From: Haematobia irritans
Taxonomy: Eukaryota > Arthropoda > Insecta > Diptera > Muscidae
Length of the DNA: 64,000 bases
Assembly (NCBI RefSeq): GCF_050003625.1
Contig: NC_134398.1
Coordinates: 71,060,891 to 71,124,890 of the forward strand
Reading direction: 5' to 3'
Under the pieces are notes generated by a model. That model made no database searches. It was not told the origin of the DNA and saw only the letters and a program-made list of their open reading frames with translations. The number at the start of each line of letters is the position of its first letter. Position 1 is the first letter of the stretch. Shown one piece after another: positions 32,113-43,090 of the stretch. The translations under genes were made by a program, and so were the position numbers.

Positions 32113-32345
32113 TGTAAAAAAATTGCGGATGCGTCTTTTTTGAACACCTGTTTCTATATGAAGGAGTTGCCAGATCGAAACAAAATTTAAAATGTGTTCA
32201 TAACAGAGATGGAAGTTTCCAAAACACTTAACTTTTTCTGTTTATACCGCGCTTTTTGTACTAGGCTAAGAAGTTGCCCTCGTATTTAGTTCAACTTTCG
32301 CATGAGATAGTTCATTTTTCCGGTATTTTTTTTTTCAGTGTACTT

Positions 32346-34069
32346 CTAATGGAGGTTATTAAAATATAAATGTCTATATGAGATACAAAACAAAATAGGT
32401 GATTAACATAATAAATAATGGATATATGGGAAACTGAAAAAAAAAACATTAAAAAACAAAAATTAGTAAGAACCTCATTTTGTAAACATTGTTTTTTTTG
32501 AAGAATAATATAATTATATTTTTATTTGATATTTCTATACAGGAAATTGCTACAAATGTTTGATAACATTCTATGAAGGCAATAAAATTATTGTTTATTT
32601 TGCCAAGTGGTGAAAACTTCTCCACCAGAATTACCACTACCACCTCCTAACCACAGGAGAAATCGAAACAACCAAAACCCACAACTCACAATTTGACTGA
32701 AACAAATAAAGAATCAAGTGGACTGCAATGATGATGTCTATGAGAATAATAAGAAGGCATGCTCATCAATTGGATATTTATGAAAACGAATAGAAAGAAC
32801 AATGTAAACAATCATGGAAAGTGTGGCACAAAATGTGTGTAACCACTGAAGTCCGGTGGCATATCCCTCATTAACCCCAGTCCCAATGAACGAAGAAGAA
32901 TTCGATCGATATTAGCTGCTTGGGCCAAGAGCAGCAATCTTTCCATGTTCATACATTCCAAGATGAAGTAAACACTGAAAACCTTCTTTGATGTCCGCAC
33001 AGCAGGAAGACATTTATTTGAATTCGGTTGTTGTTATTGTTGCTTTCGCTAAAAATCATTCGTTGAGTTTGGAAAATCCATTCTGTATTCCACCATTGTT
33101 ATCATCCAAGTTAGAAATATATGACCAACTGGTGCAGTTTGGTGGTCTCGACATTAGGGCGGCAGTAGATCTATCAGTCGCTCGTTGTGGATTCTCGTTT
33201 TTTTTTCTCACAATATGGCCACACATTACTGGAATCTGTAGAAGCATCAATGGAGGCAACTCTTCCGTATTGAGCGGGTGTACCCTGTTGTTGCACTACA
33301 TCATAATGCATTTTTCTGTGCAAATGATTTTCATCGAAATATCATTGAACATCCACCTTGCATTTCCTCACATTGCCATCTTGCCTATAAAGATCAAAAC
33401 AATTTTATTTTCTGTTTTCCTTTTTTCAATCGAATTCAAATTAAGTGCCTCTCATTGTTTATCGACTGATGAAGACAATTTGCATACGTTTTGGCAAAAA
33501 TATTTCAAACATCTTGTAAAATATTTACCATTACGAATGCATTTAATTAATGACATAATGGGTCGTGAATGTAAATACAAAATATATATTATGAATGCAT
33601 GAATATTGTGAAATATTCATGCGTTCATCATTTGTTGGAAATACCAACTAAAAATTATAAAAAAATTGTTGTGGCTTAGTAGATTTCTAATAGGATATAG
33701 AAAACCGACATCGGTTAATCGTGTTCAATTACCCAAACCGAAACCGTATAGTGAAAACATTAGAATTTTCGGTTAATCCCGAAAACCGGGTTTTGACCAT
33801 CGGTTAACCGGTTTCCTGTATTTCAATGATTTCTATTTCTATCTATTTTGACATATGATTCCTCCGAATACCGAACTTTTAGTAAAGAGGTACTGAAATT
33901 GAGAAACAACTGACTACCATCAACACGTTCCATCTCTCTCTCTTTCTCTCTCTCTATGGCGATTTCACATTCTTTGATACAAATGAAGAATTGAATTGGT
34001 TGTCGTTTACTAAACAAACGAAATCTTCTTGTTGTAAAGTCTTTTCATTGAGAGCAAATAAATCCTAAT
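32346..34069. other. Mostly unique-looking DNA; no supported gene
   Basis: No repeat family from elsewhere in the window recognised across most of this 1.7 kb, so it may be host intron or intergenic DNA. A 204-codon + strand frame (32988-33602, internal ATG at 32991) is open but has an odd hydrophobic composition and no motif. (TC)n-type simple repeat at about 33930-33956. At 33690-33830 there are AACCG/CGGTT-rich words (ATCGGTTAACCGGTTTCC). Confidence 0.4.
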
Positions 34070-34260
34070 TTTCAACATTGAAAATGTTTGTCCCAAAAAT
34101 GTTGTTTTCCGCCAAAAATATACATGGTTGCCGAAATGAGATATACAATTTCTGAGAAAATAACATGGTTCCGACAAACATGTTGCATGTTCCTCGTCCA
34201 AAAATAACATTTTGCTCTTGAAACATGTTTGGGGGGGGTCATATTCCTGTACATGTACTG
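34070..34260. repeat. Repeat N fragment
   Basis: Contains ACATTTTGCTCTTGAAACAT then GTTTGGGG, which matches 30421-30453 in reverse complement, and ATGTTTGTCC/ACATGTT words. A short MITE-like element without clear termini. Confidence 0.45.
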
Positions 34261-34356
34261 AAGTCCTATAGTCCAAAATCTATCATCAGTAAACCAGTAT
34301 ATTCATAAAAAAATAAACGAAAATATAACTTGTAAAGGGAGCACATTTACAGCATT

Positions 34357-36261
34357 AATTATACCCTTCACCACTACTGTGGTACAGGGTATAAGAAGTT
34401 TGTATGTAACGCCAAGAAATAGTGGTCATAGACCCATCTTTTAGTATATCGATGGGCTTAGAATTAAATTCTGAGTCGATTTAGCGATGTCCGTCCGTCT
34501 GTCTGTCCGTCCGTCTGTCTGTATATGTAATTTTGTGCACAAAGTACAGCTCGCAATTTAAGTCCGATCGTCCTCAAATTTGGCATAGGGCCGTTTCAAG
34601 GGACAGAGACAATCGCTATTGGTTTTGGAAAAAATCGGTTCAGATTTAGATATAGCTGTCATATATATTTATCCCCGATTTGGTCATACTTAGCATGTTT
34701 ATCAACCGATTTTCTTGAAATACCGTACATCCAAATATTTTATGCATCTCGAAAATCTTGCAAAACATCAGCCAAATCGGTTCAGATTTAGATATAGCTC
34801 CCATATATATCTTTCGTCCGATTTAGACTCATATGACCACAGAGGCCAAAGTTTACTACCGATCTTCGTGAAATTTTGCACAGAGGGTACAATTGATATT
34901 CTACCAATGCTTGGTAAATTTGATTGAAATCGGTTCAGATTTAGATATAGCTCCCATATATATCTTTCGTCCGATTTGAACTTATATGACCACAAAAGTC
35001 AGAGTTTTGCCGTGATTTGCTTCAAATTTTGCACAAGGGGTACGTTTAATAGTATCTTTATGTGTGTCAAATTTTGTTAAAATTGGTTCAGATTTAGATA
35101 TAGCTCACATATACATCTTTCGCCCGATTTGGACTTATATGGTCTCAAAAGCCAGAGTTTTGCCCTAACTTACTTCAAATTTTGCACAAGCGGTACTTTT
35201 AACGATACTATTATATGTGCCAAATATGGTCAAAATCGATTCAGATTTAGATATAGCTCCCATATATATGTTTCGTCCGATTTGAACTTATATGGCCTCA
35301 AAATCCAAGGTTTTACCGTGATTTCCTTCAAATGTCGCACTAGGAATACGTTTAGTAGTATCGGTAATTGTGCCAAATTTGGTTGCAATCGGTTCAGATT
35401 TAGATATAGCTCCGATATATATCTTTCGCCCGATTTGCACTCATATGACCAGGGGGACCGAAGTTATACTCCCATTTACGTGAAATTTCGCATAGATAGC
35501 AGATTTATTATTCTAACTATGCATGTCAGATTTAGTTAAAATTGGTTCAGATTGTATATAGCTCCCATATATACGTACCCCAGAGTTGGGGAAATGTGGT
35601 AGACTGTTTCATATTTTAGACCCATTTTCAATAGGATTTTCCTCCAATTGACTGGACAGTTTCCTCAGAGAATACAAATATGGCCAAAATTCTCACACTT
35701 TACACAAATTTCTGTGATGATTTCCCCATATCTAAGCCATATCCTACACACTGCAATGCCAAAATTTCCACAGAACGGATGAGTTTTAAATAAGGCTCCA
35801 AGTCGCCCGACTAGACCAAATAATATATCACAACCCACACTTGACCATATATCTTGGCGAGATCTAACCAATATCCTTGTAAAATCGCCACTGCTGAGTA
35901 GCAAAAATTGTAAATATTACTCAAATTGTCCTATATCTCGAATACATATGTATAGTCTGAAAAATCATAAATCTCTTTTATACAATTGCATTAAAATTTC
36001 TATCGCTTCATATTTCCCATATTTTTTACTAACATTGTGTTTCATCCCAGGGCGTTAGCCGATTTAAATTTTAATTCTAGAGTTTTTGTAGAAGTACAAA
36101 AAATTGTTTCCATTAAAGTATTTGTATCTGAAAATGCAAACTTTTATATTGCTCCCAGCAAATTTTAAGTAGTTGAGATGGTAACACAAATGTTTGTCTA
36201 CATAGTGGTGAAGGGTATAATATAGTCGGCTCCGCCCGACTTTAGACTTTACTTACTTGTT
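34357..36261 (+). mobile_element. Helentron-like element F3, longest uninterrupted copy
   Basis: Opposite orientation to F1. Starts TTATACCCTTCACCACTACT then GTGGTACAGGGTATAA (a hairpin). The GTCC/GTCT microsatellite is at 34490-34522, then repeated units of TCAGATTTAGATATAGCTCC/CATATATATCTTTCG, a non-repetitive segment (35640-36180), and the end GTGAAGGGTATAATATAG then TCGGCTCCGCCCGACTTTAG and ACTTACTTGTTTTTT. The hairpin then CTTGTTTT terminus resembles dipteran DINE-1/Helentron 3' ends. No Rep/helicase or endonuclease coding region is present, so it is non-autonomous. Confidence 0.74.
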
Positions 36262-36473
36262 TTTTCTATTACACTGGAAATACATCATTAATTTATTTTT
36301 TAGCTTAAAATGAATTATTAATTCTTTGTTTTTTTGTTTTTAATAAAATGATTGTTTAAAACTCATTTTCACTAATTTCGTATTTTTCGCTTTGAATATT
36401 TGTTTCGTTTAATAATATATTTGTTCTGTCATTAATTAGAATATATGCTATTGAAGCATATTATTTCTACACC

Positions 36474-36945
36474 CTCAAAAAAACCGCTTCTGTAACATAT
36501 GTCCCAGACACATTTTGCTTGAAGCATATATATCTTCAGGATTGGTCCAAACAAAATATTGTTTGTATTATTCAAACATATTATGTTTCACCTCAGGCAT
36601 ACATTGGTAGAAACAAATTTTAATGAAATTTTCTTTGTGTATATATATTTTTAAGTCGGCAATTTTACTTGCAGCATACTCTCTAGGTCTCTCCTTCTAA
36701 ACACATATAAGTTTATAGGCTATTTCTAAATTAATATATGTTTGCAACCAGCTTATTATATTTACAAACATTTTATGTCCCAAAAATAATATGTTCTAAC
36801 ATAATAAAATATATGTCCCAAACATGTTATGGTAGTTTATGAATATTATAGGGTTGCACTTAAAAATATTGTGTCAAAAAATTTGAGTTCCAAACATACA
36901 ATTTTTACACCCAAACATATGACAGTCTTTTTTGTCCGTGTACGT
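36474..36945 (+). mobile_element. MITE family I, short copy I2
   Basis: Begins CCTCAAAAAAACCGCTTCTG, ends CAGTCTTTTTTGTCCGTGTA. Interior TTTATGTCCCAAA, CATATATGTCCCAAACATG words. Lacks the long middle part with SINE modules present in the copies at 43091 and 50222. Confidence 0.78.
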
Positions 36946-38385
36946 GTAAACATATAAATTCAAAGAGTTCGTACATTTTGTTTCAGAATTTGACGAATTT
37001 TCGGTAAGAATTTCAGAAATAAATGTTTCGATGTCATCATCGTAGGTAATTATTTTACTTATAGAAGGCGTTTCTGATAAAGTTGGCAAAAAATCGATGA
37101 CCTAAATCGAATGGCGACGTAAATCGGAATTGGATGGAACAAAAAATTTGACGACGTAAATCGAAACAACGTAAATCAAGGTATTCCTGTTTACAATTTT
37201 TCCAATCACTTGTAGATTGTGTACATAATTCCCACGTCATAGGTGCAAAGACGACGTTAAAAATAAAGGGGAGTAAGCAGAGTACCTAATACTTATTAAA
37301 AATTTTCGAGCATTAGAAAATATTTTTCTCGGTCCATTTAACAATTAAACAAAAAGGCTTGGTGACAATCCCCCTCCTAAACTGGAAATGAATAATCCAA
37401 GGCATGACATTTAAAATGTAACGCCGAAAAAACTACATTTTTGGTGGAAAACATGCGTACTACCTACCTTAACAAAGTACAAAGTAATCTTCAGAAATAT
37501 CAACCAAATCCACAAAATATCATATAAATCGTAACAGAGTTAGATATAGCTCCCATATGTATGCATCACCATATTTTGCCAAATTATTGACTAGAAAAAA
37601 ATTAAAAATGAGTAGGTTAAAAATTTGTATATTAAGTTTTCAAATACCCTAAAAACATGTTTCGCGGCAAGTATTCTACTATTACTTTTAGCGTTCCCAA
37701 ACTCGGATATTAAGCCAAAAGTTTGGTGCCAATCAGAGAGGTATTTAAGCGGGGATTACTAGAATATATCACAGAAATTCCATTAACAAATACTAAAAAA
37801 GATCGAACATCAGTAAAATTACGCATTTCTTCCTCCAATAACTGTAATTAAGTGAACTATGTCAGTATGAATATTTACACACTCCTTTATCTCATTAACC
37901 ATACTCTCTCACCTATAAATAAAGCTACCGCAAGACTCAGTAGCAACAATGCACTCACTTTCTCCCGGACAAAATATCCCCGACTTGTATGTGTGTTTAT
38001 AAAAACATCAAAAACAATTAGACAAGTGCAATATCGTTAGTGGGTGTGAATTACATACACTATAGGTAGGTGTGAGACAAGAGCCACTGTTCAAAGAGTC
38101 AAGAGAGAAGATTACTGTATGTATCAAATAAACACACTACTTACTATCACTATGCATACAATAATCCAGTGCTTCCGAATCTAATTGTCACATAGCCCCG
38201 CTATGATATATACTGTTCCATTCAGAATCACCTCCTGTATCGACTGGGGGTAGAGTCGTCTTCCGTCCGCCCGACCATCCGTATAACATGCCATCCGATT
38301 ACTTATTAACCCATTAATGCCCAAAATGAAAATGTCGGACAACAATTGATTTTATGGGATTTTATTAACTCATTTAAATTTTAAA
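36946..38385. other. Anonymous DNA with a short GACGTAAATCG tandem
   Basis: At 37090-37185 the word GACGTAAATCG(A/G) or close variants recurs four times. Further right there is no recognised repeat, and the frames lack motifs. TTAACCCATTAATGCCC near 38309 looks like a piggyBac-type terminus (TTAA then CCC), but no matching opposite end was found. Confidence 0.4.
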
Positions 38386-38734
38386 GATACATACAAACCA
38401 AAAATACAAAAATGTTGTCGAGTGTAATTTACATTGGGTATAGTAAATTACACGAATTTATTCTGATAATTGGTTGATAATTTTGCTGCAAGTAAAGGAT
38501 GCTAATGAGGAATGTGGTAATTCCGAAAAAGCTTTCCATCCAACCATCTTGCAGTCATAGTGCTTTGCCCAAATAAATTTTACAAATATACTTTTCCTCT
38601 GTTAGGTTAGGTTAGGTGGCAGTCATAAGCGTAGGAAGGCCTCTGGGGAGGGGGCTTAGACCCCCCAGAAAAAATTTAGCCCCCCCAGAATTTGAAAACC
38701 TATTTACGATTTTACATTTTTATAAAAATTAAAC

Positions 38735-38845
38735 AAGTATATACAACCGCACAAAGTTCCGCTAAAGACTTTCATTCACAATCGAATTACTTGAGTTGTG
38801 GTAGCAGTTGCCGATGGCAATGTTTGAAGTCTGATATTTATGATA
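38735..38845 (-). mobile_element. Relic of Helentron-like G head
   Basis: ACAAGTATATACAACCGCAC, then CATTCACAATCGAATTACTTG and GCCGATGGCAATG correspond to the G left end at 21277-21440 with substitutions. Confidence 0.6.
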
Positions 38846-38886
38846 TAGAGCTGTGATTGAACTTATGGTTTAGTTGAATAACTAAC

Positions 38887-39029
38887 AGCCTGTTTCTGTA
38901 TGTCGAACGAGTTCAATCGATCGACTGAAATGCCTAGAAACAGCTGTTCTTTGGTTATAAATTCAGCTGTTTGTTTCCATTTTAGTCGATCCACAGAGCT
39001 CATTCGACATACATAAACAGGCTGTAAAG
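38887..39029. mobile_element. Small palindromic MITE
   Basis: Inverted arms ACAGCCTGTTTCTGTATGTC and GACATACATAAACAGGCTGT around a ~100-bp core that includes AAACAGCTG / CAGCTGTTT. The whole 143 bp could fold into one hairpin. A solo arm occurs at 978-1004. Confidence 0.8.
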
Positions 39030-39126
39030 CTCCTTTATTATATTGTTTAGTCTGGTTTAGTAATCTTAATTAAAAAATAGTAATTGGTATTAAAACTATT
39101 CTTTCATAAATTAATATCTTAATAAT

Positions 39127-39741
39127 GCTGCAAAAAAGCGTCGCCAAAAAAGAAGTGAAAATGTTTCTTTTGGGTCCGGAAGTGGTGCAAAATTGGCGGA
39201 GAAGCGATGAATGTAATAAGAACTCGTCATAGAACGAATGTCCACCGTTTCAACCGCCGTTGCAATAAATTTGCATCACTTCTTACGGTGTGATCCATAT
39301 CGTTGTGTGATATTTTCCCAAATAAATAATTTTTATTTATTCGTTTTTTATTTGATTTTTGGTCGAACTTTTGTTAGAATTATATAAATATTTATAAAGA
39401 CCTCGAGCTTCAATAAACATTAATTTATTATAATTTTTATATTTTTTTATGATTTTTAATGCATTCTAACGCTTGTTTGAATATTTTCAAAAATTATCGA
39501 TTTTTCTATAATGGATTTAGCATTTTTGTGGCAAAATTTGAATAAGTTTTACCATTTTATTTATTCTTACTCTTTTTTTAAACTATTTGAAAAAAGAAAA
39601 CAAAAATTACGCATTAAAATATGAAAAAACTGAAGTGAAAAACTTCCTGTGTGGTTAATATAATTAACTTCTTTGTGAGAACATTTTTGGAAGTGCTTTT
39701 AAAGTTGTGCCTTTAAAACAAATCCCAATTTTTTTGCTGGG
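39127..39741 (+). mobile_element. MITE-like repeat L, copy 1
   Basis: Starts CTGCAAAAAAGCGTCGCC, contains GGTCCGGAAGTGGTGCAAAA and TGCATCACTTCTTACGGTGT, and ends CAATTTTTTTGCTGGG. Collinear with 58543-59058. The ends form a short inverted pair (CCAGCAAAAAA). Confidence 0.72.
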
Positions 39742-40359
39742 AAAAGTGTGGAACTACGTTTAGTTGCTTTATTATATATTATTTTGATGTCTATTTTTTT
39801 ATTCTTTTTTTTTGAAATAAAACAATAATTGAACCTATAAGTTCAGTCTATAAATTTTTAGCTAGGGGGCTATAGCCCCCCCTAGGAAAATTGTCTAGCT
39901 ACGCTAATGGTGGCAGCCCGATGTTTCAGGCTCACTTAGACTATTCAGTCCATTGTGATACCACATTGGTGAACTTCTCTCTACTCACTGAGTGCTGCCC
40001 GATTCCATGTTAAGCTCAATGACAAGGGACCTCCTTTTTATAGCCGAGTCCGAACGGCGTTCCACCTTGCAGTGAAACCACTTAGAGAAGCTTTGAAACC
40101 CTCAGAAATGTCACCAGCATTACTGAGGTGGGATAATCCACCGCTGAAAAACTTTTTGGTGTTCGGTCGAAGTAGGAATCGAACCCACGACCTTGTGTAT
40201 GCAAGGCGGGCATGCTAACCATTGCACTTCTGTTGGTTAAGCTACTCTTGTAGTTTAGTCAGCGCAATGGTCTTAAGCTGAGATGACAACAACAACTATG
40301 ATTGAAGAACAAACCAAAAAAAAAAAAAAAAACAAATGAAGTTAATTATTTTAAATACA

Positions 40360-40793
40360 CAAGAAGTTTTTTAATTAAATTTTTTATAACTCGTTTTCCA
40401 GTAGAAATTATGCTATGTTTTAACTAAAAATATCTTTAAAATAAAGTGTTGAAAAACATGTCCTACATTTGAATTATTTTTTGCTTTGTAGTCAAGATGC
40501 AAAAAGACAACGAATTTAAAGACAATTTCATTAATTTTAAAGAATTTTACTGAATTATTAAAATCAAGTTGGCCTTAGCCCAAAATTTATTTTCTTTCAT
40601 GTTATGATACCCATTTTTAAGTCAAAGCTCTTAATTATAAGGACAATACGACTTCATTGAAAACTTTATCGACTTTTGTACAAGGAAAAAAACTTTATAT
40701 TAGAGAAATGCGTCTTCTATGCTAAGCAAAATTTGCATTCGTATTTTAAAGACATGAAATCTTTGACCTCACGAAAATGTTTTTTTCAGTGTA
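40360..40793 (+). mobile_element. MITE family A, 3' two-thirds
   Basis: From AACTCGTTTTCCAGTAGAAA to ATGTTTTTTTCAGTGTA, collinear with 48560-48926. The 5' third is missing. Confidence 0.78.
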
Positions 40794-40799
40794 AAGGCA

Positions 40800-41757
40800 T
40801 TTTTGGTCCATAAAAAGGTGAGCCGAATATGGTGTGTATCGGTCCAAGGTTTAGTTTAGCTTCCATATAGCCCTATGTCCCGATTTGACTTCTTGAGTCA
40901 TCCGAACTTTTATCCGATCTGCCTGAAATTCCAAATCGAGGGGTATTTTCCACGGTTTGCTACAGCCCCATCTCCCTATTTGACTTCTTGGGCGTCTAGA
41001 CACGGCATCTGGAGATATTTTGGGTCTACGCATAAGTACTCCGAATATGGTGTGTATCGGCTCACGTTTTCGTATTTACCTCATATAGACCGATCTCCAG
41101 ATTTGACCTCTTGACCTTTGACCTCTTGACCAATTTTTATACGATTTACCTGAAATTCAAAATCAAGGTGTATTTTGTTTCCACACATAAGTAAGCCGAA
41201 TATGGGGCGTAGACACCGCAATTTATGTCCGATTCAAAATTTAAAGGTATTTTCGGTCCGTATATATGTGTAGCGAATACTTTACCCAGCAAACATATAT
41301 ACCAACATCGAAATCGGCAGATTTACAACATAGAAGCTATACCAAAACATGGACCGATACACACCTATTTGTGGTCTTAAAATATCTCTAGATTTCCAAT
41401 TTCAGACAAATCGGATAAAAACTACGGTTTCTAGAAGCCAAAGCAGTACAATCGGTTTATATGGAGGTTAATTAAAACCTGGACCGATAGAGTCCATCTT
41501 CGAACTTGGCCTGCGTGCAGATAAACGACGAATCTGTGCCTAATTTCAGGACGATAGCGCCATTATTGAAGACTGTAGCGTGATTACAACAGACAGATAG
41601 ACAGCCAGGTGGACATGCTTACATAGTCTTACAATTTCTCCCTGATCAAGAATATATATACTTTATACAGTCAGAAATCGATATATTGATGTATTACAAA
41701 CGGAATGACAAACTTATTATAACCCAATCACCATTTTATGGTGGTAAGTATAACAAT
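40800..41757 (-). mobile_element. Helentron-like element, third subtype (H), decayed
   Basis: Repeats of CCGATTTGACTTCTTG and GAATATGGTGTGTATCGG at ~130-150-bp steps, then CAGACAGATAGACAGCCAGG then TGGACATGCTTA, and the end TTATTATAACCCAATCACC then TTTTATGGTGGTAAGTATAA. Order and terminus parallel F and G. The hairpin/ACAAGT end is missing. Confidence 0.6.
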
Positions 41758-41770
41758 GGAAAATCGTAAA

Positions 41771-42310
41771 TATACTGAAAAACAAGCAAGCTCGGTTCCA
41801 AGGAGTTTGTCCTTACACTCATGATTTTGGTATTGATTCCGAGCCAAAGAAGCGGAGAATTGAAATAAGGACAAATTTAATACACAATTCTCTTTTAAAT
41901 TTAAGTTTTGCGTACTTAATTGTAGGAAACAACGTTTAATTTATTGGTTTTTTAAGATTTTTTCTTCGTGTGCTGTCAAAGTCCTTTGAACAAATGTTAA
42001 CGACAACTTAAATTTCCAAATGTATACTCGACTTCAAGTGGAACAAAGTCTTTAAAATAAAGTGTTGAAAAAATATCCTATTTTTACATGCTGTTTTGCT
42101 TTGTATTCAAGATGCAAAAAGTCGACAAATTTAAAGAAAACTTCATTAATTTTGAAGAATTATTCAGAATTATTAAAGCCAAGTTGACCTTAGTCAAACA
42201 AAATTTTCGTTCATATTAGGAAACGAAATTTTAGGTCGAATCACTTAACTCGGATTCGTATTATAAGGACATGAAATCTTTGGCATCACGACAATATTTT
42301 TTTCAGTGTA
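41771..42310 (+). mobile_element. MITE family A copy
   Basis: From AAAACAAGCAAGCTCGGTTCC to CAATATTTTTTTCAGTGTA, with two internal deletions relative to 48264-48926. Confidence 0.75.
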
Positions 42311-42385
42311 GGTTTTCAAATTCTGGGGGACTATAATTTTCTTGGGAGGGTCTAACCCCTCCCAGAGGCCTTCCTACGCCTAAGT
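42311..42385 (-). mobile_element. hAT-like element end
   Basis: TTTTCAAATTCTGGGGGACT then TAACCCCTCCCAGAGGCCTT then CCTACGCCTAAG is the complement of the left end of 38623-39908. Only about 75 bp are present. Confidence 0.6.
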
Positions 42386-42429
42386 ATTTTACAATTTAAT
42401 GATTGTGAAAACATAAAATATTCATTATG

Positions 42430-42612
42430 TTATTAACACCTCAATTAAACTTAAGTTTTATTAAAGAATCCTATGTTTTGAGAAAGTTTCCTAGACTTTA
42501 ATAATTATTTGTGCACGTTAGTTAAATCAACTAAAAATGGGGGAAAATTATATTTCTAAAATTAACCAAAAATGTCTTTACTAGTATTGGGTTAACTGTT
42601 TTTTAGTGTAGG
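42430..42612 (+). mobile_element. MITE family C, internally deleted
   Basis: Family C words GAGAAAGTTTCCTAGACTTT, GTTAGTTAAATCAACTAAAA and the right end GGGTTAACTGTTTTTTAGTG. Middle part missing. Confidence 0.6.
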
Positions 42613-43090
42613 GGAAAGCTTTTGCAATCAAGACCAATCTATAGGTCCCCAATACCACACAGAGCTCATTTGGGGAGCGCTGCACAAGGGACAGCCTCAT
42701 TGTGCTGTGTAATGTTACACAGGGAAGCAATTGAGGTTGTGTTTACACAATAGGCTATTGCGTGGGTGTATGTGTTTTCGTACTTGCATACACTCTTACT
42801 CGAACACTCATTTAACGGTAATGAACCGACAATGATGACGACGATAATGTTAATGAGAATGATAAACACTTGAGGTGTGATGGGAGGGGCTTGGAATGGT
42901 TGATGGTAGAATTGTGCTAGATAACAAAAACCAAATGTTTGAGTGAATGGTAACGAAAGAATTATAACCTGGCGAAGCAGGTGACATGAACACCCTACAC
43001 GTAGATTATATATTCACTCAACTGAACTCTACACACTTGGCAAGATATTATATATGTATGCATACATATATACTATTTTATATATAATAT
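42613..43090. other. Anonymous DNA
   Basis: No repeat recognised. A 67-codon minus frame (42666-42869) has a hydrophobic start and several cysteines but no family signature. (TATA)-rich near 43050-43090. Confidence 0.35.

Larger units (their letters stand above)
30539..32282 (-). mobile_element. mariner element (DD34D), inactive
   Basis: Inverted termini CGAGGGCGGTTCGGAAACTT (left) and CTAAGAAGTTGCCCTCG (right) share CGAGGGC and AACTTCTTAGCC; the left end has an extra ~8 bp between those words. Flanked by TA at 30537-30538 and 32283-32284. Contains a frameshifted transposase (31111-32112) and a nested MITE B at 30585-31090, which accounts for the length above the usual ~1.3 kb. Confidence 0.88.
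30290..32345 (+). mobile_element. MITE family B, outer copy, split by mariner
   Basis: Left of the mariner, 30310-30385 (CTAATGAAATGTTC..., AAGTATGTCTCAAA..., TATGAACTAA) matches family B. Right of it, TTTAGTTCAACTTTCGCATG, AGATAGTTCATTTTTCC and TTTTTTTTTTCAGTGTAC form the other end. 30420-30530 includes a piece matching repeat N at 34190-34225, so the outer copy is rearranged. The mariner's TA duplication sits between these parts. Confidence 0.6.
38623..39908. mobile_element. hAT-like non-autonomous element
   Basis: Perfect 8-bp target duplication GGTGGCAG at 38615-38622 and 39909-39916. The short inverted termini CAT(A/T)AGCGTAG lie next to G- and C-runs (GGGGAGGGGGCTTAGACCCC left; AGGGGGCTATAGCCCCCCCT right). 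Carries three other repeats (38735-38845, 38887-39029, 39127-39741). No transposase seen. Confidence 0.82.
38604..40227 (-). mobile_element. SINE split by a 1.3-kb hAT-like element
   Basis: Tail (TTAGG)n at 38604-38614 and the rest of the SINE at 39909-40227. The duplicated SINE word GGTGGCAG at the break belongs to the inserted element. SINE target duplication TCTGTT (38598-38603, 40229-40234). The head lacks its first bases. Confidence 0.85.
38395..40290 (-). repeat. Repeat K, split by a SINE
   Basis: 38461-38603 plus 40228-40275 match, in reverse complement, 63455-63625 (AATTATCAGAATAAATTC, AAGATGGTTGGATGG, ACAAGTGTAGTTTA words). The uninterrupted copy at 63.5 kb shows the empty site at ..TCTGTT.. 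where the SINE entered. The 63.5-kb copy lies next to Helentron-type ~30-bp repeats, so K may be part of a Helentron-like family. Confidence 0.6.

Noticed and set aside
32988..33602. 204-codon + strand frame as a host protein
   Set aside because: It opens at a TTG codon, composition is that of AT-rich non-coding DNA read in frame, there is no domain, and no flanking splice sites are convincing.
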